Part shown: piece after piece, positions 7,011-11,976 of the stretch | How the letters are laid out: every line of letters begins with the position of its first letter | Numbering within the stretch: the stretch's first letter is position 1 | Source of the DNA: an uncultured Spirochaetales bacterium | Lineage (GTDB): Bacteria; Spirochaetota; Spirochaetia; Sphaerochaetales; Sphaerochaetaceae | Assembly (NCBI GenBank): GCA_949292445.1 | Contig: CASEZU010000148.1 | Span: forward strand, 1-11,976 | Length of the DNA stretch: 11,976 bases | Direction of reading: 5' to 3' | Notes under the pieces: model-generated | What the model saw: only the letters and a program-made list of their open reading frames with translations | Database searches by the model: none | What the model was told of the DNA's origin: nothing | Translations under genes and position numbers: made by a program

Positions 7011-7014
7011 AACA
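7001..7014. promoter_or_regulatory. Dyad TGTTAA-N2-TTAACA over the predicted transcription start
   Basis: TGTTAATTTTAACA is an inverted repeat with 6-bp arms and a 2-bp centre, directly downstream of the predicted -10 of the importer operon. Position suits an operator that blocks initiation. It has no resemblance to the TTGCA-T-TGCAA dyad, so it may serve a second regulator, or it may be chance in an AT-rich stretch. Confidence 0.35.
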
Positions 7015-7016
7015 TT

Positions 7017-7045
7017 ATGCTATTTTGGTTTCCGTACCCTGTCAA
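7017..7045 (-). promoter_or_regulatory. Predicted promoter of the importer operon
   Basis: On the - strand a perfect consensus -35, TTGACA (7040-7045), is followed by a 17-nt spacer and TAGCAT (7017-7022), which matches four of six bases of the -10. The surroundings are AT-rich, as expected for a promoter. It reads toward the enolase-family gene, the first gene of the operon. It lies about 120 nt downstream of the TTGCATTGCAA dyad. Confidence 0.6.
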
Positions 7046-7144
7046 GCAAAAAATCAGGCAGGCGTTATTCAGCTGGAAAAACTGAATTTCAAAGCTGGCA
7101 TGATGTTGATAACGCTAGAAAACAGAAAAAGGCTGATTTTGGAT

Positions 7145-7174
7145 ATGCAACCAAAATATTTTATTGCATTGCAA
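7145..7174. promoter_or_regulatory. Cluster of TGCAA half-sites with second copy of the regulator dyad
   Basis: TTGCATTGCAA (7164-7174) repeats exactly the dyad in front of the SorC-type gene, within a 15-nt identity (7160-7174 versus 418-432). A third half-site, ATGCAA (7145-7150), faces TTGCAT (7164-7169) across an AAAATATTTT palindrome, giving a longer imperfect dyad of 25 bp. It lies upstream of the operon promoter and just past the 3' end of the ABC-F gene. The likely role is operator or activator site for the SorC-type protein; the distance to the -35 (~100 nt) would allow upstream activation or looping. Confidence 0.5.
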
Positions 7175-7185
7175 GAACTTCGCTG

Positions 7186-8706
7186 TCAGGGGACAGATAC
7201 GCTTCCCCTGTAACCATCGCGTGTGAGCTGAATGCGTCTGGTGCAGACTGCTTTGATGAAAGCCTCATCATGGCTCACGAGTATGAGGGTGAAACGGCCA
7301 TCCTCAGTGAGCATCTTCTCGAGGATTCTTGCAGACACGATGTCCAGATGATTTGTCGGCTCATCCATGATCATGATGTTTTTACCTGCTCTGCGTGCAA
7401 GGATGAAATCCAGCTTCTTGAGCTCTCCGGGACTCGGTGATACTGATGGATCAAGGAGGAAGGACGGATTTGAACCAAGCCTGTAGAGATCGGAAAGCAG
7501 CATTCCCTTCTCCTCATCGTTCATGGCGTCAAGTTCCCTTCTTATTCTCCCTATGTCATCCTCAGAATACTCCTGCGGAATGTACATCAGGAGGCTCTCC
7601 CTGCCCTTTTCTCTCAGATTGCGGCAGATTGCTGATACAAGGAGTGTCTTTCCCGTACCGTTGAGGCCTGTTATTGCAACGCGCTCTCCCGCTCCGAAAG
7701 AGATCTCAGGCACTGCAAGCTGGTAATCCCCTCCGGAGAGAAGCGCCGGACCGAAGGAAAAGGAAGGAAGATGGGCATCTGAGACACTGAGGGAAAGCCC
7801 TTCCTTGCGCATGAGCGGCCGCTCCATTGCCGTAAGCTCTGCGCTCCCTTTCTCAACACGGGAAAGGATCCTGCGGCGCTGATCACTCAGCGAGCGGTCC
7901 TTTCCTGTCAGCCTGGCCCCGTCGACCTCGGCCTTCGCACTGTGATCGTGGACGTCGATGCCGCGCTTTGAGAGCCGTGACTGCATCCCCTCTGATTTCT
8001 CAGAGAGTCTGGCAGCAGCTGCCATCCCTTCAGCGATATCGGAGGAAAGCCTGTCGTATCTCGTCTTCCTCTCAGCCTTCCTCCGCTCAAGTTCATCGAA
8101 GGCTGCGGAAAGCGGAAGCGGGATATCACTGACCGAGGCAGGGCTTTCCGTACCGCGCTCGAGAATTACAGTACGCCCAGAAAGCGCATCAGCTGTATTC
8201 CTGTCATGGGTTATAATGATGCCGGCTCCGTCAAAATCACGGAGCACTGAGATGATTATCTCCCTGTTGGCGGCATCCAGGTGGTTTGTGGGCTCGTCGA
8301 GTATGAGCACAGACGGATGGCGCGACAGAGCAGCGAGCAGCTGCAGACGCTTCTTCTCTCCGCCGGAAAGATTCTCAGGAGAGAGTATCATCTCATCAGT
8401 GATACAGAGACGAGAACGCAGATGTCCGTTCTCACTGCTGCCATCGTAGATATAGCAGAGATCATCATCCCTGAGCCCCGTGAAGACCTGAGAGCAGACA
8501 ACAGCCTCGCCGCTCCTTCTGACACTGCCTTTATCCGGAATGATATCGCCGGCTATTATCGAGGCAAGCGTTGTCTTCCCTGCCCCGTTCGCTCCTGCAA
8601 TGACAGTCCAGCCGGCAGAGAAAGAGAGGGAGAGATTCTCGAAAACAGATACAGATGATCCGGGATAAGCGTATGAGACGCCGCCAAGCATTATATATTC
8701 AGACAT
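7186..8706 (-). CDS. ABC-F family ATPase (ribosome-associated type)
   Basis: This soluble 506-residue protein has two ABC ATPase domains in one chain and no membrane segment, the ABC-F layout; members act on ribosomes as translation factors or antibiotic-protection proteins. Domain 1 has Walker A GANGAGKT (38-45), signature LSGGEKKR (~113-120), Walker B LILDEPTNHLD (134-144) and THD (166-168). The linker (~200-305) is charged and helical and contains KRGIDVHDHSAKAE with DGARLTGKD, a pattern I recall from one ABC-F branch. Domain 2 has GLNGTGKT (347-354), a divergent signature SPGELKKL (425-432), MIMDEPTNHLD (445-455) and SHD (478-480). Length is close to the short antibiotic-resistance ABC-Fs, but that does not establish resistance. 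AAGGAGT precedes ATG 8706. The gene lies downstream of a strong terminator, so it is probably transcribed on its own; I see no clear promoter in 8707-8789. Confidence 0.88.
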   Translation of the reverse strand: MSEYIMLGGVSYAYPGSSVSVFENLSLSFSAGWTVIAGANGAGKTTLASIIAGDIIPDKGSVRRSGEAVVCSQVFTGLRDDDLCYIYDGSSENGHLRSRLCITDEMILSPENLSGGEKKRLQLLAALSRHPSVLILDEPTNHLDAANREIIISVLRDFDGAGIIITHDRNTADALSGRTVILERGTESPASVSDIPLPLSAAFDELERRKAERKTRYDRLSSDIAEGMAAAARLSEKSEGMQSRLSKRGIDVHDHSAKAEVDGARLTGKDRSLSDQRRRILSRVEKGSAELTAMERPLMRKEGLSLSVSDAHLPSFSFGPALLSGGDYQLAVPEISFGAGERVAITGLNGTGKTLLVSAICRNLREKGRESLLMYIPQEYSEDDIGRIRRELDAMNDEEKGMLLSDLYRLGSNPSFLLDPSVSPSPGELKKLDFILARRAGKNIMIMDEPTNHLDIVSARILEKMLTEDGRFTLILVSHDEAFIKAVCTRRIQLTRDGYRGSVSVP

Positions 8707-8789
8707 TCCGACTCCTTTGAAAGAAAAATTTGAGAATCAGAACATCATCAGCATTGGCGTCTCCTTGTTACAGCCGGAATTTAGCACAG

Positions 8790-8813
8790 AAAAAGGCGGG
8801 AATCAATCCCGCC
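8790..8813 (-). terminator. Intrinsic terminator of the topB-thioesterase operon
   Basis: On the - strand GGCGGGA-TTGAT-TCCCGCC forms a 7-bp GC-rich stem with a 5-nt loop, followed at once by TTTTTCTGT. The stem begins 7 nt after the stop of the second thioesterase gene. This is the clearest terminator in the window and separates the operon from the ABC-F gene. Confidence 0.88.
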
Positions 8814-8820
8814 GGATGTC

Positions 8821-9228
8821 TCAGCCTTCAAAGGCCGCCTTTATGAAATCGGGAATAAGCGCCGGGCGCTTTGTCTTTGCATTCACGAAAGCGAGCCCGA
8901 CGCGGAGGTCAGCAAGGATATCTCCGCCCCTTTTCACCGTCTGCCTGACTGTACAGGAAAGGCGCCTGACCTCCTCAATGCTTGTATGGACTGTGATGAT
9001 GTCATCGAGATAACCCGGCTTCTGGTACTCGATGCTTATCGAGCGGACGAGAATGAGTATGCCGTCATCACCTTCCGCGAGCTCTGCCTGCGTCTTGTCA
9101 GGAACCAGTTCCTTGAGCATCTCCGTCCTGCCGTGCTCCGCCCAGTCTATATAGCTCGCATGATAGACGATGCCGCCGGCATCAGTGTCGGAGAAATATA
9201 CCCTGCTGCTGTAAAGATACTCCTTCAT
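8821..9228 (-). CDS. Hot-dog acyl-CoA thioesterase, YbgC/4-hydroxybenzoyl-CoA type (paralogue 2)
   Basis: This small 135-residue cytosolic protein belongs to the 4HBT hot-dog family, which hydrolyses acyl-CoA thioesters. The N-terminal signature RVYFSDTDAGGIVYHASY (residues 9-26) contains the expected catalytic aspartate, D16, in the TDAGG turn, followed by DWAEHGRTEML on the central helix. The C-terminal half has DILADLRVGLAFV, the strand pair of the dimer interface. Length is normal. The ATG overlaps the stop of the preceding paralogue by 4 nt (ATGA, 9225-9228), so translation is probably coupled. By hand alignment it is a little over half identical to that paralogue, with one extra residue near position 54. 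It is the last gene before a strong terminator. The acyl substrate is unknown; YbgC-type enzymes usually prefer short chains. Confidence 0.9.
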   Translation of the reverse strand: MKEYLYSSRVYFSDTDAGGIVYHASYIDWAEHGRTEMLKELVPDKTQAELAEGDDGILILVRSISIEYQKPGYLDDIITVHTSIEEVRRLSCTVRQTVKRGGDILADLRVGLAFVNAKTKRPALIPDFIKAAFEG

Positions 9229-9635
9229 TCATTCTCCCCCAGGGCCCTGATGAAATCCTCCGGAATCGGCACCGGATGTTTCGTCGCCTTCGATATGAAC
9301 GCAGCCTTGACGCGAAGATCCGCAAGGAGGTCCTCTCCCCGCATGATCTTCTGCTCGATGATGCATGAGAACCTCTGCACCCTGCCCATCACTGTCACGA
9401 CTTCTATCTCATCATCGAGGTGCGCAGGAGTGCGGTAATGGATCTCTATCGATTTTATCACGGTGAGGATCCCGTCCTCCGCTGCAAGCTCAGACTGGGG
9501 GTGCTGCGGAACCGCTTCCCTGAGCATCTCCGTCCTGCCATGCTCCGCCCAGTCGAAATAGCTTCTGTGATACGCTATGCCGCCGGCATCGGTGTCGGAG
9601 AAATATACCCTTGCCTTGAGCCTGAACTCCCTCAT
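9225..9635 (-). CDS. Hot-dog acyl-CoA thioesterase, YbgC/4-hydroxybenzoyl-CoA type (paralogue 1)
   Basis: This 136-residue 4HBT-family thioesterase is the first of a tandem pair. RVYFSDTDAGGIAYHRSY (residues 9-26) carries the catalytic aspartate D16, and DWAEHGRTEML follows exactly as in its neighbour. DLLADLRVKAAFI marks the later strand of the fold. Its ATG overlaps the topB stop by 4 nt (ATGA, 9632-9635), and its own stop overlaps the next gene's start in the same way, so all three genes form one transcript with coupled translation. The pair arose by duplication: the conserved block is nearly unchanged, while the middle and C-terminal regions have diverged, for example SIEIHYRTP versus SISIEYQKP. 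They could form homo- or hetero-oligomers, since hot-dog enzymes work as dimers or tetramers. Substrate unknown. Confidence 0.9.
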   Translation of the reverse strand: MREFRLKARVYFSDTDAGGIAYHRSYFDWAEHGRTEMLREAVPQHPQSELAAEDGILTVIKSIEIHYRTPAHLDDEIEVVTVMGRVQRFSCIIEQKIMRGEDLLADLRVKAAFISKATKHPVPIPEDFIRALGENE

Positions 9636-11869
9636 TTCCTGTTCTTCCTGTCCCTGTCCTTCTTCTGCCTCTCCTTTGAAAGGCGGAAGAAATCAGCCAT
9701 TGTGCCGCCGCCGAAATCATTGGATGAGAGACGCTGCGGCTGAGGCCTTCTCCTGTCATCAATCGTCCTGTCGCGCCTGTAGGCCTTCTTCGATTCCCTG
9801 ACGACAACCGTCTTAGTCTCATAAACGGCCTTGGGCACGCGTACCGCGCTCTTCTTGTTGAGCACGACCTTGACCTTCTCCCCTGGTATCTGGGCAACCT
9901 TCTTCACAGCCGCAGAGCCCGTGTCGACCCTGACCTTGACCTCCTTCTCCTCGTACTGGCAGGAAAGGCGCTGGCAGATATAATGCACGGAGCCGTCAGG
10001 ATCAGAGGCCTTCATCATCTCCGAACCGCAGTAGGGACACTTCTTTGAGTCCTTGAAGACCGGGGCGAAGACCTTGTCGCTTCTCTCGACTTCCTTCACG
10101 AGATCGGCAGCCATCTTCTTGATGTCCTTTATGAAAAGCTCCGGATCCTCCTTGCCCTTGGAGATCCTCTCGAGCCTGCCCTCCCACTCGCCTGTGAGCT
10201 CTGGAGACCTCAGGACATCAGGAGCGAGGCGCACGACCTCGCGTCCCTTTGCTGTCGGCACGAAGTACTTGCCCTCCCTCTCGACATATCTGTTCTGCAC
10301 GAGCTTCTCGATCATATCCGCACGGGTTGCGGGAGTGCCGAGGCCGTTGCCGAGATTCGCCTTCAGTTTGTCATCCTCGACAAAACGTCCGGCATGCTCC
10401 ATTGCGGAAAGAAGGGTCGCATCGGTGTATCTCTCCGGAGGGGTCGTGACATTCTTCCGCACCTTCACGGAGGAGAGCGTCACCTCATCCCCTTCCTTCA
10501 TCTGCGTGAGGATGAAGCTGTTCTCAGAATCATCAGCGGAAACGGACGCTGTCTTTATGCCGGCGCTCTCGGAAACCGATCTGTAGCCCTTCCTCACAGG
10601 AAGAGTGAGCCTCGTCTTGAAAAGTTTCCCGTCGACATCGACAGTGCATACAGTCGTCTTGTACTGGTAATCCTCGCCGATCACCTCCAGAAAGCGCAGC
10701 GCGATGAGCTGCCACAGTTTCGCCTCATCAGCAGAGAGCTTGTCCATCCTGACCTTCTCTTCTGTTGGGATGATCGCATGATGGTCGGAAACAAGCGAAT
10801 TGTTGACGAATCTGGGGTTGTCACTTCTGAAGCCATTCTGCAGATACTCATCAGCCTGTCTGGAGAAAACCGTCTCTGAAAGCGCCCTGATCCTGTCAGG
10901 AAGCGTCGGGACAATATCCTCGGTGATGTATCGGGAATCCGTTCTCGGGTATGTGACTATCTTATGGACCTCGTAGAGCCTCTGCAGCGTATCGAGTGTC
11001 TCCTTCGCGGAGAAACCGAGCATGATGTTCGCATCGCGCTGGAGCTCCGTAAGATCATAGGCCTGCGGAACAGGTTCAGATTTCTCCTCCGTCTCCATCG
11101 ATGAGACGCGGCCCTTCCTGTCCTTCCAGGTAGCGAACTCCTCTGCTGTTGCATCGTCAGTGAAGCGTATCGTGTTTTCCTCAGGATAGTATGAGGCACC
11201 GAAGAGGCTGAAATCTCCGCGGGCTGTGTAGTAATACTTGCCCTCGAATGCCTCTATCTCATCCTCTCTCTTGGTCATCAGCGCCAGAGTCGGAGTCTGC
11301 ACGCGCCCGGATGAGAGCTTGGCATCATAGTAGCAGGTAAGCGCCCTGGTGACATTCATGCCGACATACCAGTCAGCAGCGGCGCGGCAGGATGCTGCCT
11401 GATAGAGATTGTCGTAATCAGAGGCGGGATGCAGGTTCTGGAAGCCTTCCTTTATTGCCTTTTCCGTCTGGGAGGAGATCCAGAGCCTCTCCATTTTTCC
11501 GCTGTAGCCGGCCATCTTCAGTATCCAGCGTGCGACGAGCTCTCCCTCGCGTCCGGCATCGGTTGCGATGACAACGGAGGAGATGTCTGTTCTGCCGAGA
11601 AGGGAGGCGATGACATCGAACTGCTCCTTCGACTCCTCAATGACGACCTGATCAAGATGCTCGGGAAGCATCGGGAGGTCCTTGAGCGACCACCGCTTCC
11701 AGCTTTCAGAGTAGTGCTGCGGCTCTGCCAGCTCCACGAGGTGTCCCAGCGCCCATGTGACTATGTAATCAGAGCCTTCGGTGTATCCCTTCTCATTCGA
11801 GAAGCAGCCGAGGTTCCTCGCAATCTCACGCCCGACAGAGGGCTTCTCTGCTATGACCAGCTTCTTCAT
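9632..11869 (-). CDS. topB: DNA topoisomerase III (type IA)
   Basis: This 745-residue enzyme cuts and rejoins one DNA strand, decatenating replication or recombination intermediates. The N-terminal Toprim domain begins MKKLVIAEKPSVGRE (catalytic E8) and has TDAGREGELVARW (103-115); the glycine in place of the second Asp of DxD is, as I recall, common in this TopB branch. SSGRVQTPTLALM (187-199) and the active-site tyrosine Y307 in VTYPRTDSRY follow. HHAIIPTE (363-370) and LGTPATRADMIEKL (510-523) are further type IA blocks. A C-terminal zinc ribbon uses C611, C614, C632 and C637, then a basic tail of ~100 residues. The frame is open to 11935, but the family motif begins at ATG 11869, so the 22 extra residues are excluded. 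No good Shine-Dalgarno precedes 11869; a TATCAT (11880-11885) ten bases upstream might be a -10 giving a very short leader. Neighbouring thioesterase genes overlap its 3' end. Confidence 0.93.
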   Translation of the reverse strand: MKKLVIAEKPSVGREIARNLGCFSNEKGYTEGSDYIVTWALGHLVELAEPQHYSESWKRWSLKDLPMLPEHLDQVVIEESKEQFDVIASLLGRTDISSVVIATDAGREGELVARWILKMAGYSGKMERLWISSQTEKAIKEGFQNLHPASDYDNLYQAASCRAAADWYVGMNVTRALTCYYDAKLSSGRVQTPTLALMTKREDEIEAFEGKYYYTARGDFSLFGASYYPEENTIRFTDDATAEEFATWKDRKGRVSSMETEEKSEPVPQAYDLTELQRDANIMLGFSAKETLDTLQRLYEVHKIVTYPRTDSRYITEDIVPTLPDRIRALSETVFSRQADEYLQNGFRSDNPRFVNNSLVSDHHAIIPTEEKVRMDKLSADEAKLWQLIALRFLEVIGEDYQYKTTVCTVDVDGKLFKTRLTLPVRKGYRSVSESAGIKTASVSADDSENSFILTQMKEGDEVTLSSVKVRKNVTTPPERYTDATLLSAMEHAGRFVEDDKLKANLGNGLGTPATRADMIEKLVQNRYVEREGKYFVPTAKGREVVRLAPDVLRSPELTGEWEGRLERISKGKEDPELFIKDIKKMAADLVKEVERSDKVFAPVFKDSKKCPYCGSEMMKASDPDGSVHYICQRLSCQYEEKEVKVRVDTGSAAVKKVAQIPGEKVKVVLNKKSAVRVPKAVYETKTVVVRESKKAYRRDRTIDDRRRPQPQRLSSNDFGGGTMADFFRLSKERQKKDRDRKNRK

Positions 11870-11976
11870 ACAGCTGGTGATGATAACAGAAAGGACCGGC
11901 TTCAAAAAGATGGAGAAGGCTGGTAGAGTCGTCATATGCGCGAGAGTTCCCGTGATCTGACAACAGGAGGGATAGC

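Noticed and set aside
7062..7115. Inverted repeat GCGTTAT...ATAACGC with inner ATTCAG/CTGAAT upstream of the operon promoter
   Set aside because: The arms are short and widely spaced in AT-rich sequence, and no second copy of the pattern occurs elsewhere in the window; probably chance.
7183..7196. Hairpin CTGTC-AGGG-GACAG across the ABC-F stop codon as a terminator
   Set aside because: It has only five base pairs, overlaps the coding end, and no T-tract follows on the - strand; how the ABC-F transcript ends remains unclear.
7000..7440. 146-codon + strand frame over the promoter region and the ABC-F 3' end
   Set aside because: More than half is antisense to the ABC-F coding sequence, with no RBS and no domain-like sequence.
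10053..10586. 177-codon + strand frame opposite topB
   Set aside because: It is antisense to conserved topB motifs, and its serine-rich composition is typical of a shadow frame.
11870..11935. 22-codon N-terminal extension of topB
   Set aside because: Type IA topoisomerases begin at the MKKLVIAEKPS motif; the extension adds a short hydrophobic stretch with no RBS.

Overview
The window looks like chromosomal DNA of a bacterium of moderate GC. The best guess is a spirochaete of the Sphaerochaeta group. This rests on the solute-binding protein's signal peptide (a short hydrophobic stretch ending VWA, then NGSGEKE, without a lipobox cysteine) and on a sugar ABC transporter operon without its own ATPase. 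That assignment is inference; no rRNA or marker gene is present. I see no mobile element, tRNA, rRNA or CRISPR array.

Left part (1-1476, + strand): the 3' part of a PIN-domain (VapC-like) gene runs in from the left edge. A SorC/DeoR-type sugar-responsive regulator gene follows. Its promoter carries a dyad, TTGCA-T-TGCAA, and its ATG sits where transcription should begin, so the mRNA may be leaderless. A hairpin at 1423-1450 lies between the convergent regulator and transporter operon.

Middle (1477-7185, - strand, read right to left): a five-gene catabolic/uptake operon. The order is an enolase-superfamily enzyme of the muconate-lactonizing subgroup, a secreted CUT1-type solute-binding protein, two CUT1 permeases, and a 300-residue sugar-binding (RbsB/LacI-like) protein with neither signal peptide nor DNA-binding domain. 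A 304-nt spacer with two hairpins separates the binding-protein gene from the permeases. A promoter with a consensus -35 lies about 120-150 nt before the enolase start. Further upstream lies a second copy of the regulator's dyad, inside a 15-nt exact repeat. The simplest reading is that the SorC protein controls both itself and this operon in response to an imported carbohydrate or sugar-acid-like compound that the enolase-family enzyme transforms. The substrate cannot be named from the sequence.

Right part (7186-11976, - strand): topB (DNA topoisomerase III) overlaps by 4 nt with the first of two tandem hot-dog thioesterase paralogues. That gene overlaps the second by 4 nt, and a clear intrinsic terminator follows. 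Downstream is a lone ABC-F ATPase gene with its own ribosome-binding site. No gene is visible in 11870-11976.

Most genes belong to known families. The points most worth a second look are the shared dyad, the cytosolic sugar-binding protein, the uncharacterised enolase-family enzyme and the topB-thioesterase-thioesterase coupling.
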